Part shown: positions 1 through 8,652 of the stretch, one piece after another
How the letters are laid out: each line of letters opens with the position of its first letter
How positions within the stretch are numbered: the stretch's first letter is position 1
Source: G965207335 sp965222825
Lineage (GTDB): Bacteria; Pseudomonadota; Gammaproteobacteria; PS1; Pseudothioglobaceae
Direction of reading: 5' to 3'
Assembly (NCBI GenBank): GCA_965222825.1
Contig: OZ244964.1
Location: 1,426,001 to 1,490,000, forward strand
DNA length: 64,000 nt
The notes under the pieces: generated by a model
Told to the model about the DNA's origin: nothing
Seen by the model: only the letters and a program-made list of their open reading frames with translations
Databases searched by the model: none
Made by a program: the position numbers and the translations under genes

Positions 1-228
1 GTTAATGCTTCTAAGGATGATAGTAAAAATAATATTCGTGGTTTGTCTGGGAATGTTGCTGAATGGACTAATACCACTGTCCTAAGAGATAATACTTTTG
101 CTATAATAATCAAAGGTGGTAGTTATATAATGCCAAAAGAATCCGCCCAAATATCCCAAACCAGTGAAGCACTTCCTAGTTATAGCAACTATGACCTTGG
201 TTTTCGTGTTGTTTTTAATATAGAATAA
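1..228 (+). CDS. C-terminal end of a formylglycine-generating-enzyme-like (FGE-sulfatase domain) protein, partial
   Basis: Reading frame 1 is open from the left edge to a TAA at 226-228, so only the last 75 residues are visible. The motif GLSGNVAEW, the later KGGSY and the ending LGFRVV match the end of the FGE-sulfatase / SUMF1 fold, where the family consensus reads like GNVWEW, RGGSW and GFR. Family members oxidise cysteine in sulfatases or have been reused as C-type-lectin-like or kinase-associated domains. The catalytic part lies outside the window, so the exact role is unknown. It is separated from greA by about 150 bases and is probably a separate transcription unit. Confidence 0.75.
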   Translation, partial: VNASKDDSKNNIRGLSGNVAEWTNTTVLRDNTFAIIIKGGSYIMPKESAQISQTSEALPSYSNYDLGFRVVFNIE

Positions 229-377
229 AATAAACTTTTAGCAATAAATAAATTTATAGATACAATTACAATACAAAAACAAGAGCTAAAGAATTTAATT
301 TTAAAATTATTTTAATTTTTAAGGTTATAATTGTATATTAATTTTTTAGATGCTGTTGTAGTGCAAAAGTATATATT

Positions 378-854
378 ATGGCAACAATTCCAATGACTGT
401 TCAAGGTGCTACTAAATTAGAAGCTGAATACCTAAAACTTATCAATGAAGATAGAAAAAGAATAATAACGGCTATTGCTACTGCAAGAGAGCATGGTGAT
501 TTGAAAGAAAATGCTGAATATCATTCGGCTAAGGAAGAACAATCTTTTATAGAAGGTAGAATTGCTGATATAGAATCAAAACTCAGTAATGCCCAAATAA
601 TTGATATTGAGGACTTAAAAAATCAAAAAAACATAGTATTTGGTGCTACTGTGTCCTTAAAAGAAATAACAACTGGCAAAATTTTATCTTATCAAATAGT
701 TGGTGAAGATGAAGCAGATATTAACATTGGCAAAATATCTTATTTATCACCTATAGCTAGGGCACTAATCGGTAAAGAGTTAGATGATGAAGCAATAGTA
801 AAAGCACCTAAGGGAGATATAGAGTATGAAATTATCAACATTCAATACATATAA
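378..854 (+). CDS. greA: Transcription elongation factor GreA
   Basis: The product has 158 residues, the normal GreA length. GreA rescues backtracked RNA polymerase by stimulating cleavage of the transcript 3' end. The Gre signature, with EHGDLKENAEYHSAKEEQ around residues 38-55, holds the acidic residues at the tip of the N-terminal coiled coil. The C-terminal half is the FKBP-like domain. The ATG at 378 is the only start giving the standard N terminus, and no clear Shine-Dalgarno sequence precedes it. It is followed after 29 bases by lptB on the same strand, and co-transcription is possible. Identification is secure. Confidence 0.96.
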   Translation: MATIPMTVQGATKLEAEYLKLINEDRKRIITAIATAREHGDLKENAEYHSAKEEQSFIEGRIADIESKLSNAQIIDIEDLKNQKNIVFGATVSLKEITTGKILSYQIVGEDEADINIGKISYLSPIARALIGKELDDEAIVKAPKGDIEYEIINIQYI

Positions 855-883
855 TTTAAAATCATAAAGTTTTTATATCTAAA

Positions 884-1612
884 ATGCAACATAATCTAGT
901 AGTAAACAATATTAATAAATCTTATAAAAATCGCATTGTTGTTGATAATGTGTCTTTAGAGGTAAACAGTGGCGATGTTGTAGGTTTATTAGGACCTAAT
1001 GGCTCTGGTAAAACAACCTGTTTTCACATTATATCTGGCTTGATTAAATCTAATTCTGGTAATGTTTTTCTAAACCATAAAAAAATCAACAAACTACCAA
1101 TAGACAAAAGAGCATTGTTAGGTATAGGATATTTATCTCAAGAAGCATCTATTTTTAGGGGTCTAAGTGTAGTAGATAATATTATGGCAGTTTTGCAAAC
1201 ACAAAAAAAACTCAAAAAAAAACCACGCCTAGCAAAATTACAACAACTACTTGATGAATTTAATATAAACCATATTCGTAATTCAATGGGCATAAGTTTA
1301 TCAGGTGGTGAGAGAAGAAGAGTAGAAATAGCTAGAATCTTAGCTATAGAACCAAGGTTTATCTTATTAGACGAGCCATTTGCAGGGATTGATCCCATAT
1401 CTGTTGCTGATTTACAAGGGTTAATATATAATCTAAAAAATAAAAATATTGGCATTCTAATTACAGACCATAATTTTAGAGAATTATTAGATACTTGCGA
1501 TCATTCTTATGTTTTAAGCGAGGGTAAAATTATTGCTAATGGTAATAAAGAAAATATTCTAAAAAACAAACAAGTGCAAAAAGTTTACTTAGGTGAAAAA
1601 CACCATGGGTAA
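884..1612 (+). CDS. lptB: LPS export ABC transporter ATP-binding protein LptB
   Basis: The product has 242 residues and a full ABC ATPase: Walker A GPNGSGKT at residues 37-44, signature LSGGERRR near 139 and Walker B ILLDEP near 162, followed by GIDP and a conserved DH switch. LptB powers extraction of lipopolysaccharide from the inner membrane with LptF and LptG. The GIDP motif after Walker B and the compact length favour LptB over amino-acid ABC ATPases. LptA, LptC and rpoN, its usual neighbours, are absent here. Its last bases overlap the tsaD start, suggesting translational coupling. Confidence 0.88.
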   Translation: MQHNLVVNNINKSYKNRIVVDNVSLEVNSGDVVGLLGPNGSGKTTCFHIISGLIKSNSGNVFLNHKKINKLPIDKRALLGIGYLSQEASIFRGLSVVDNIMAVLQTQKKLKKKPRLAKLQQLLDEFNINHIRNSMGISLSGGERRRVEIARILAIEPRFILLDEPFAGIDPISVADLQGLIYNLKNKNIGILITDHNFRELLDTCDHSYVLSEGKIIANGNKENILKNKQVQKVYLGEKHHG

Positions 1613-2633
1613 ATATGAAAATGATTTTTATACCTTAGGAATAGAAAGCTCTTGTGATGAAACAGCAATAGCAATTTATAGCGAAAAACAAGGCTTAATA
1701 AATCATAAACTACATAGTCAAGTAGCAATACATAATAAATACGGTGGGGTGGTGCCAGAGTTTGCATCAAGAGAGCATATTTTATGGGTTATTCCACTTA
1801 TAAATAAAACTCTAATTGCTGCTAATATTAACATAAAACAAATAGATGCTATTGCCTATACTAAGGGTCCTGGACTTGCTGGAGCGTTATTAGTTGGTAG
1901 CTCTATTGCTAAAAGTCTAGCGTATAGTCTAAATATTCCTTCATTAGGTGTTAATCATATGGAAGGGCATTTACTAGCACCGCTACTAGAAGTAGATAAA
2001 CCAGAAATGCCCTTTATATGTTTATTAGTATCTGGCGGACATACTATGTTATTACAGGTATCTGATTTTGGTAAATATAAATTATTAGGTGAAACCTTAG
2101 ATGATGCAGCAGGTGAAGCATTTGATAAAACTGCTAAATTACTAGGCTTAGGCTATCCAGGTGGTGCTAAATTATCTAAATTAGCCACAAAAGGTGATAA
2201 AACAAAATTTAATTTTCCCAGACCACTACTTAATAAACACAATAAAAATAACCTAGACTTTAGTTTTAGTGGTCTTAAAACATTTGCTAAAAATACCATA
2301 GCCAATAATCCTAATAATTTAGCTGATATTGCTTGTTGTTTTGAAGATGCAGTTTGTGATGTTTTAACTACAAAAAGTTTAATAGCATTACAAAAAAGCA
2401 AATTATCTACTTTGGTTGTAGCAGGGGGAGTTAGTGCTAATACTAAACTTAGGGATAAAATAAATAATATTTGTTATAACAATAATTATAAAGTATTTTA
2501 TCCAAGAATTGAATTTTGCACAGATAATGCTGCTATGATAGCACTAGCTGGACATATTAGGTTGATGAAAAAACAAAAAGATAATGATAATATCATCAAT
2601 ATTAAACCAAGATGGTCGTTAGAAAATATATGA
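1605..2633 (+). CDS. tsaD: tRNA N6-threonylcarbamoyladenosine transferase TsaD
   Basis: TsaD transfers the threonylcarbamoyl group from TC-AMP to A37 of ANN-decoding tRNAs, with TsaB and TsaE. The 342-residue product starts with LGIESSCDET, has the metal-binding HMEGH motif near residues 118-122, an SGGHT nucleotide motif and a DNAAMIA motif near the end. The ATG at 1605 is preferred over an upstream in-frame GTG at 1593, because AGGTG at 1591-1595 then serves as the ribosome binding site nine bases upstream. It overlaps lptB by 8 bases and comM by 4 (ATGA). Confidence 0.96.
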   Translation: MGKYENDFYTLGIESSCDETAIAIYSEKQGLINHKLHSQVAIHNKYGGVVPEFASREHILWVIPLINKTLIAANINIKQIDAIAYTKGPGLAGALLVGSSIAKSLAYSLNIPSLGVNHMEGHLLAPLLEVDKPEMPFICLLVSGGHTMLLQVSDFGKYKLLGETLDDAAGEAFDKTAKLLGLGYPGGAKLSKLATKGDKTKFNFPRPLLNKHNKNNLDFSFSGLKTFAKNTIANNPNNLADIACCFEDAVCDVLTTKSLIALQKSKLSTLVVAGGVSANTKLRDKINNICYNNNYKVFYPRIEFCTDNAAMIALAGHIRLMKKQKDNDNIINIKPRWSLENI

Positions 2634-4126
2634 ATAGTTTATCAAAATTATATACCAGAGCAGAACAAGGTTTACTAGCACCTCTGGTAACAGTAGAAGT
2701 GCATTTATTTAATGGTCTGCCTAATTTTTCCATAGTTGGCTTGCCAGAAACTGCGGTAAAAGAAAGCAAAGATAGAGTTATATCTGCTTTAATAAATAGC
2801 AATTTTAAACACTATAAAAGACGCATTACGGTTAGTTTATCGCCTGCTAATATACCAAAAAGAGGTGGAAGATTTGATTTATCAATAGCAATAGGTATGT
2901 TAATATCTTCTAATCAAATAAGCCCTAATATAAATACTAATGAGTTAGAATTTTATGGTGAGTTAGGACTAGATGGCGAACTAAAAGCAACAAGTGGCTT
3001 ATTACCAGCTGTTATTTTAGCTATTAAAAAAAATCATAAAATAATAATACCAAAAGCCAATATGCCACAAATGTCGTTAATAGATAATAATTATTTAATA
3101 CCTTGTAGTAATTTATTAGAAGTATGTGGGGTATTAAAAGGTGAAATAATTAATATTAGTGCTAAAAAACCAATAATAAATACATATTATAGTAAAGATT
3201 TTGCTCAAATTAGAGGGCAAGAGCAAGCAAAAAGAGCCTTAGAAATTGCAGCATCAGGCGGACATAATATTTTATTAATTGGCACACCAGGTGCTGGTAA
3301 GACTATGCTTGCTGAAAGACTACCTAGCATATTACCGCCACTAAGTAAAGAAAATGCTTTAGAAAAATCTAGTATTTTTAGTGTTGCCAACCAGATAATT
3401 AATGAAAACGAAGTAATGACTAGGGCATTTAGATCGCCTCATCATAGTGCATCTGCGATAGCCTTAGTAGGTGGTGGCAGTAATCCTAAGCCAGGAGAAG
3501 TATCACTTGCTCATAACGGAGTATTATTTTTGGATGAATTGCCAGAATTCCCAAGAAGCACCTTAGAAATGCTAAGACAACCAATAGAAAGTAAAGAAGT
3601 GCATATATCAAGATCATTAGCTAGAATTACCTATCCAGCTAATTTTCAATTAGTATGTGCTATGAATCCTTGCCCTTGTGGTTATTTAGGCGATACTAGG
3701 CATACTTGTAATTGCACAGAAGATAAAATTTTAAGATACCGCTCTAAAATATCAGGACCATTATTAGATAGAATTGATATGATTTTAGATGTTCCGCCAC
3801 TAAAAACTAATGAATTATTAGCAGAAAAACAACAACTAAATAATACCAAATCAAAAATAATACGCCAAAGAGTTATTAAAGCAAATAACATACAAATTAA
3901 TAGACAAAATAAACTAAATAATATGCTTGACTCAGATGAATTAGCTAATATTAAATTAGCAGATAATGATAAAAAATTACTAGAACAAGCAATTAATAAA
4001 CTAAAATTATCAGCAAGGGCTTATTACCGTATTTTAAAAGTAGCAAGAACTATCGCTGATTTAGATAATAATATAAATATAAATAGCAAACATTTAAGTG
4101 AGGCTATTAGTTATAGGCGTTTGTAA
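2630..4126 (+). CDS. comM: YifB/ComM family Mg-chelatase-like AAA ATPase
   Basis: The 498-residue product matches YifB/ComM from the start: TVEVHLFNGLPNFSIVGLPE in the N-terminal ChlI domain, Walker A GTPGAGKT near residue 222, the Walker B region LFLDELPEF, a zinc-type motif MNPCPCGYLGD and the arginine-finger region LLDRIDM. ComM is a hexameric helicase that promotes branch migration during natural transformation in gammaproteobacteria. The ATG at 2630 gives the conserved N terminus and overlaps the tsaD stop as ATGA. An ATG at 2612 is possible but would add an atypical extension. Confidence 0.93.
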   Translation: MNSLSKLYTRAEQGLLAPLVTVEVHLFNGLPNFSIVGLPETAVKESKDRVISALINSNFKHYKRRITVSLSPANIPKRGGRFDLSIAIGMLISSNQISPNINTNELEFYGELGLDGELKATSGLLPAVILAIKKNHKIIIPKANMPQMSLIDNNYLIPCSNLLEVCGVLKGEIINISAKKPIINTYYSKDFAQIRGQEQAKRALEIAASGGHNILLIGTPGAGKTMLAERLPSILPPLSKENALEKSSIFSVANQIINENEVMTRAFRSPHHSASAIALVGGGSNPKPGEVSLAHNGVLFLDELPEFPRSTLEMLRQPIESKEVHISRSLARITYPANFQLVCAMNPCPCGYLGDTRHTCNCTEDKILRYRSKISGPLLDRIDMILDVPPLKTNELLAEKQQLNNTKSKIIRQRVIKANNIQINRQNKLNNMLDSDELANIKLADNDKKLLEQAINKLKLSARAYYRILKVARTIADLDNNININSKHLSEAISYRRL

Positions 4127-4132
4127 ACAAAA

Positions 4133-4155
4133 TCCCACAAATCGGATTTGTGGGA
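4133..4155. terminator. Perfect 10-bp hairpin between comM and hisA
   Basis: TCCCACAAAT at 4133-4142 pairs exactly with ATTTGTGGGA at 4146-4155 around a 3-base CGG loop. It begins 6 bases after the comM stop and ends 10 bases before the hisA start. The following bases (AGTATATTTT) are only weakly T-rich, so it may be a partial terminator, an RNA-stability hairpin or a structure affecting hisA translation. Confidence 0.5.
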
Positions 4156-4165
4156 AGTATATTTT

Positions 4166-4894
4166 ATGATAATAATACCAGCTATTGATTTAAAAGACGC
4201 TAAATGTGTTAGATTACGACAAGGTGTTATGCAAGATAGCACTGTTTTTTCTAATAAGCCTATTAAAATAGCACAAAAATGGTTTAATGAGGGTGCAAAA
4301 CGCCTACATTTAGTAGATTTAGACGGTGCTTTTGCTGGCAAGCCAATAAATATTAAAATTATCAAACAAATTGCTAAAACCCTACCTAAATTAACAGTGC
4401 AAATAGGTGGTGGTATTCGTAATATTGATACTGCTAGTGCATATATAGAAGCAGGTATTAGTTATTTAATTATTGGCACTAAAGCTATTGTTGAGCCTGA
4501 ATTTATTAAAGAGCTTTGTATGAAATTTAATAATAAAATTATTGTAGGCTTAGATGCTAATAATGGCTTAGTTGCAACTGATGGTTGGAGTAAAAAAACT
4601 ACTATTAAAGCAATAGAGTTAGCAAAAAAATTTGAACAATACGGAGTTAATAGCATAATTTATACTGATATTGCTAGAGATGGTATGATGAATGGCGTTA
4701 ATATAGAAGATACTAAAAACCTAGCTAAAAAAACTACTATTCCTATTATTGCATCTGGTGGTATTACCAATATAGATGATATTATTAAACTAAAACAAAT
4801 ATCCCATTATGGCGTATTAGGTGCTATTACAGGTAGGGCTATTTATGAGGGTAGTCTAGATTTTAAACAAGCACAAAAACTAGCAAATGATTGA
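4166..4894 (+). CDS. hisA: HisA, phosphoribosylformimino-5-aminoimidazole carboxamide ribotide isomerase
   Basis: HisA catalyses the Amadori rearrangement in histidine synthesis. The 242-residue TIM barrel shows the N-terminal PAIDLKDAKCVRLRQG with the catalytic Asp at residue 8, the phosphate motif QIGGGIR, the second catalytic Asp in YTDIARDGMMNG and the second phosphate motif IASGGI. The ATG at 4166 gives the conserved MIIIPAIDL start; the frame is open upstream to a GTG in the preceding hairpin, which is rejected. No other his gene is adjacent, so the pathway genes are dispersed. It overlaps rnfH by 8 bases. Confidence 0.95.
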   Translation: MIIIPAIDLKDAKCVRLRQGVMQDSTVFSNKPIKIAQKWFNEGAKRLHLVDLDGAFAGKPINIKIIKQIAKTLPKLTVQIGGGIRNIDTASAYIEAGISYLIIGTKAIVEPEFIKELCMKFNNKIIVGLDANNGLVATDGWSKKTTIKAIELAKKFEQYGVNSIIYTDIARDGMMNGVNIEDTKNLAKKTTIPIIASGGITNIDDIIKLKQISHYGVLGAITGRAIYEGSLDFKQAQKLAND

Positions 4895-5162
4895 TATAGA
4901 AGTAGCTTATGCCCTAGCAGATGAGCAAACTATTCTAACACTAACAGTAGCAGATAATACTACCGTTAAAGAAGCAATAATAAAATCTAATATTAGCAAA
5001 AAATATCCGCAAATAAACTTAGAAAATGATAAAGTAGGTATTTTTGGTAAAATAACTACCCTAGATAATGTATTAAGGGCAAAAGACAGAATAGAAATAT
5101 ATCGCCCTCTTATTGCCGACCCTAAAGAAGCGCGTAAAAAACGAGCTAAGAAAAAAACTTAA
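4887..5162 (+). CDS. rnfH: RnfH family (UPF0125) ubiquitin-like-fold protein
   Basis: The 91-residue product has the RnfH pattern: IDIEVAYALADEQ at the start, the VGIFGK motif, a DRIEIYRPL motif and a basic C-terminal tail. RnfH has a beta-grasp fold and is often encoded beside the RatA toxin-like START protein or smpB; here it follows hisA instead. Its biochemical role is not settled. It overlaps hisA by 8 bases and is convergent with the MoxR gene, whose stop is only 4 bases away. Confidence 0.88.
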   Translation: MIDIEVAYALADEQTILTLTVADNTTVKEAIIKSNISKKYPQINLENDKVGIFGKITTLDNVLRAKDRIEIYRPLIADPKEARKKRAKKKT

Positions 5163-5166
5163 AGCT

Positions 5167-6207
5167 TTAATCAAAAATAATATCAGCAACTTGCTCTGCC
5201 CAATAAGTAAATTCAGGCACAGAAAATATATCCTCTCCTATAACTCTTTGCATATCTGATACTAGCATAACTGCCATTTCCTTTTGTGGAAAATTGCTGG
5301 CAAATTTTAAAATATTACCCCATATATTATGAGCTTTATCACTCTTTATAACCTTAATAGCCCTACCAACTAAGGCAGCACATATAGCGTATTGTAAATC
5401 TATATCTTTTGGCACTGATACTTGCTCACCATTAACAATAGCATCTAAGTCTGGCAAATCTGTTAAATGCTCAATAAATGTAGTTATTTCAACACTAGCT
5501 ACCTCTCCTACACAGGCATTAGCAGCGTCACGGAATAAATTTAGGTCATCACCACATTTAAGTAATGCCCTATGAGTAAATTCCCAAGTTCTAGGGCTAG
5601 GAAAAGCAATAGGATTATGTGCATGGTCAAACTCAAATAATAACTCTGGACGATAGCGTAAAAAGCCAATAATTCTCTCGTCTATTTTGTTATCATAAGC
5701 CCATAACACCCAGTCATCTAAATTAACATCTAAATTATAATGCGAAAAACGATTTGCAAGTGGGGTAGGCATAGTATAGCTAACACCTCTATCACCTTGA
5801 CGATTACCAGCTGCAAAAATAACCCAGCCATCTGGTAATTGATAATCTCCTAAACATCTATCTAGTATAAGTTGATAAGCAGAAGCAGATACACTAGGAG
5901 GTGCTGATGTTATCTCATCTAAAAATAATATACCTTGTTTGCCGTGTCTTTTAACATCAGGTAAAATAGATGGTATTGACCAATCAACTAAATTATTGTT
6001 GCGAAATGGTATGCCTCTTAAATCACTTGGCTCCATTTGTGATAGCCTAATATCAATCATAGTTGCATTATGTTTTTTGGCAACGCCAGCTATTATTTGC
6101 GACTTACCAATACCGGGTGCGCCCCATAACATAACTGGGGTATGGATATTATTAATTACTGAGGTAAATTCTATATTTAATATTTTACTTACTTGTCTTG
6201 GTCTCAT
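5167..6207 (-). CDS. MoxR-type AAA+ ATPase
   Basis: The 346-residue ATPase has Walker A GAPGIGKSQ near residue 29, Walker B ILFLDEIT near 94 and a sensor region AAGNRQGDRG. This is the dynein-related/MoxR class that usually works with a von Willebrand A (VWA) protein to insert metals or remodel complexes. No VWA gene is adjacent, so the partner must be elsewhere. The start at 6207 (MRPRQ) is preferred over an upstream start that would add a hydrophobic octapeptide. It is the only minus-strand gene within this plus-strand block. Confidence 0.82.
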   Translation of the reverse strand: MRPRQVSKILNIEFTSVINNIHTPVMLWGAPGIGKSQIIAGVAKKHNATMIDIRLSQMEPSDLRGIPFRNNNLVDWSIPSILPDVKRHGKQGILFLDEITSAPPSVSASAYQLILDRCLGDYQLPDGWVIFAAGNRQGDRGVSYTMPTPLANRFSHYNLDVNLDDWVLWAYDNKIDERIIGFLRYRPELLFEFDHAHNPIAFPSPRTWEFTHRALLKCGDDLNLFRDAANACVGEVASVEITTFIEHLTDLPDLDAIVNGEQVSVPKDIDLQYAICAALVGRAIKVIKSDKAHNIWGNILKFASNFPQKEMAVMLVSDMQRVIGEDIFSVPEFTYWAEQVADIIFD

Positions 6208-6242
6208 AATTATAAACAATATAAACAACACAAATTTTACCT

Positions 6243-6518
6243 ATGCAAAATAATAAAAAACAAAAAAATATAGCTAATTTATTCCCCTGTGATTTCTCTA
6301 TAAAAGCTATTGGTAAAAAAGAAAACTTAAAAGACATAGTGTGCAATATAATTACCAGACATATAGGCAATATAAGTCCTAGTAATATTAAAAAAAGACC
6401 ATCAAAAAACAATAATTATTTATCGGTTAGTGTAAAAATTAACGCAAAAAGCAAAACCCAACTAGATGCTATATACGCTGAGTTAAATAACCATAGCAGC
6501 ATTTTATACACCTTATGA
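6243..6518 (+). CDS. ybeD: DUF493 (YbeD family) protein
   Basis: The product has 91 residues with the family landmarks LFPCDFSIKAIGK near residue 13, a KNNNYLSVSVKI strand and QLDAIYAELNNH near the C terminus. YbeD has an ACT-like ferredoxin fold and is thought to be regulatory, probably in lipoate metabolism, because it sits beside lipB throughout gammaproteobacteria. The same arrangement holds here: its stop overlaps the lipB start as ATGA. Confidence 0.9.
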   Translation: MQNNKKQKNIANLFPCDFSIKAIGKKENLKDIVCNIITRHIGNISPSNIKKRPSKNNNYLSVSVKINAKSKTQLDAIYAELNNHSSILYTL

Positions 6519-7135
6519 TTATTAAAAACCTTGGCTTAGTGCCATATATAGAAACCTTAGTAAAAATGCAAAATTTTACCAATAATCGCACTAAGAGCAC
6601 AGAAGATGAAATATGGTTATTAGAGCATAATGCTGTTTTCACAAGTGGTATTAGAGATAGTAGCAAGCATTTATTAACTAATCCTGATAATATTCCAATA
6701 ATAACAACAGACAGAGGCGGTATGATAACTTACCACGGGCAAGGACAGTTAATAGTTTATTGTTTATTCGATATTAAACGATTAGGTATTGGTGTTAAAA
6801 AATTTATTTATTTATTAGAACAAACAATTATTGAGCTACTTAGTCATTATAATATAAAAGCTTTGCGTAAAAATAATGCTCCTGGCGTTTATGTAGATGA
6901 TAAAAAAATATCTGCTTTAGGGATAAAAATAAAGAATGGCTACACTTATCATGGTTTTAGTTTAAATGTTGCTATGGACTTGTCTCCCTTTAATTACATA
7001 GACCCTTGTGGTTATAAAAACCTACAAATAACGCAAATGATAGAGCAAACTAATCAAAAAATAACCAAAGATCTAGTAGTAAAACAATTAATAAAAATAT
7101 TAAAAATACACTACAATTATGCAACAAAATATTGA
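6515..7135 (+). CDS. lipB: Octanoyl-ACP:protein octanoyltransferase LipB
   Basis: LipB moves octanoate from acyl carrier protein to lipoyl domains, the first step of lipoate synthesis. The 206-residue protein carries RGGMITYHGQGQLIVY, the catalytic Lys within DDKKISALGIKI, YHGFSLNV and the catalytic Cys in DPCGY near residue 167. The ATG at 6515 overlaps the DUF493 stop, and the gene overlaps lipA by 17 bases, so the three are translationally coupled. Confidence 0.96.
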   Translation: MIIKNLGLVPYIETLVKMQNFTNNRTKSTEDEIWLLEHNAVFTSGIRDSSKHLLTNPDNIPIITTDRGGMITYHGQGQLIVYCLFDIKRLGIGVKKFIYLLEQTIIELLSHYNIKALRKNNAPGVYVDDKKISALGIKIKNGYTYHGFSLNVAMDLSPFNYIDPCGYKNLQITQMIEQTNQKITKDLVVKQLIKILKIHYNYATKY

Positions 7136-8060
7136 TATAAAAACTTTAAGGGGTGAGTCTAAGGTATCGCGTTTAAAAATAAAACCTAATGCTAAGCATA
7201 AACCAATGAAGAAACCCCATTGGATTAGAATAAAACACGGCAATAGTGCTAAAGTAAAAGAGCTAAAGCAAACACTAAGAGAGCAGTCATTGTTTAGTGT
7301 TTGTGAAGAGGCTAAGTGTCCTAATTTAAACGAATGCTTTAGTTCAGGCACTGCTACCTTTATGATTATGGGACAAATATGCACTAGACGATGTCCTTTT
7401 TGTGATGTAGCACACGGCAAACCGTTGCCATTAGATGATAAAGAGCCACAACATTTAGCAGATACTATTTTCAAAATGAGGCTAAATTATGTGGTAATTA
7501 CCTCAGTAGATAGAGATGATTTGCGAGATGGCGGTGCTATACATTTTACAAAATGTTTAGAAGCTATATATACTAAAAACCCCAATATAAAAATAGAAAT
7601 TCTTACCCCAGATTTTAGAGGCAGATTAGACAAGGCATTAGAAGTTTTAGCTAATATTAGATTAGATGTTTTTAACCATAACTTAGAAACCGTGCCTAGT
7701 TTATATGCTAAGGTTCGTCCTGGGGCTAATTATAAACACTCATTAAAACTATTAAAACAATTTAAACAACAACACGATAAAGTTACAACCAAGTCTGGTC
7801 TAATGCTGGGTTTAGGTGAAACCAAAGCACAAGTATTAGAAGTTATGCAAGACCTAAGAGATAATAGCGTAAATATGCTAACCTTAGGACAATATTTACA
7901 ACCTAGTAAATATCACCTAGCAGTTGAAAAATACCTAAGTCCAGAGGAATTTGAGCAATACAAACACCTAGGGGAGAAAATGGGCTTTACAAGTGTGGCA
8001 AGTGCACCTATGGTGCGTTCATCATACCATGCTGATTTACAAGCAAAGACTACTGCATAA
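7119..8060 (+). CDS. lipA: Lipoyl synthase LipA
   Basis: LipA is a radical-SAM enzyme that inserts two sulfurs into octanoylated proteins. The 313-residue product has both iron-sulfur clusters: the auxiliary C-x4-C-x5-C at Cys62, 67 and 73, and the radical-SAM CTRRCPFC at Cys88, 92 and 95. The conserved RSSY near the C terminus, which ligates the auxiliary cluster through Ser, is also present. It follows lipB with an overlap and ends the plus-strand block; the minus-strand pilus locus converges on it 16 bases away. Confidence 0.97.
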   Translation: MQQNIDIKTLRGESKVSRLKIKPNAKHKPMKKPHWIRIKHGNSAKVKELKQTLREQSLFSVCEEAKCPNLNECFSSGTATFMIMGQICTRRCPFCDVAHGKPLPLDDKEPQHLADTIFKMRLNYVVITSVDRDDLRDGGAIHFTKCLEAIYTKNPNIKIEILTPDFRGRLDKALEVLANIRLDVFNHNLETVPSLYAKVRPGANYKHSLKLLKQFKQQHDKVTTKSGLMLGLGETKAQVLEVMQDLRDNSVNMLTLGQYLQPSKYHLAVEKYLSPEEFEQYKHLGEKMGFTSVASAPMVRSSYHADLQAKTTA

Positions 8061-8076
8061 GTGAAATTTAACTATA

Positions 8077-8652
8077 CTAATTTTCATTAACATCATAAGT
8101 TATTACAGTAGGGCTGGCAAAATTACCTGTATTTCTTTGTCTATTTTCTAAATCCACTATATTTGTATTATCATAAAAAAATCTTCGCACCCAGTTAAGT
8201 CTATTATTTGTTGTGTTTATTATTTTACTACGATAATGAATAGTAATTGTAGTAGCATTAGTAGCAGTAGCTACATCATTAGTTGATATTCCAATAGGCA
8301 ATATATTTGTCATTGGTATATTTGTACTAACTATAATAGTAGGGCTTAAATTATAATGATAGGCGTAGTCAAACTTATTAGTCTCTGGTAATATTATTAT
8401 GGTATTTGTTGTTTGTGATAAATTAATATCTGCTATTGTGCCTGATACTGGAAAACTAATTATGGTATCCGTGCCACGCTTTTTAAAAATATCTAAACTA
8501 TTAGCAATATTTCTCATCTCATTAAGACTAGCCTCTATTTTAGCATTATCAATTGTTTTAAAAAGATAATGAGTGCCAATACTAGCAAGTATTGATAATA
8601 ATATAACTATTAACAATAATTCTACAAAGGTAAAACCTTGTTGTTTAGACAC
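8077..8652 (-). CDS. Type IV pilus minor pilin (pseudopilin)
   Basis: The 191-residue protein begins MSKQQGFTFVELLLIVILL. The cleavage site is G^F with Glu at +5, followed by a hydrophobic helix of about 20 residues. The rest is Thr/Asn/Ile-rich and resembles a small globular pilin head. The start is GTG at 8652, inside the end of the gene for the GspF-like platform protein (8-base overlap). It is the last gene of the minus-strand pilus cluster and probably a minor or initiating pilin. Confidence 0.8.
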   Translation of the reverse strand: MSKQQGFTFVELLLIVILLSILASIGTHYLFKTIDNAKIEASLNEMRNIANSLDIFKKRGTDTIISFPVSGTIADINLSQTTNTIIILPETNKFDYAYHYNLSPTIIVSTNIPMTNILPIGISTNDVATATNATTITIHYRSKIINTTNNRLNWVRRFFYDNTNIVDLENRQRNTGNFASPTVITYDVNEN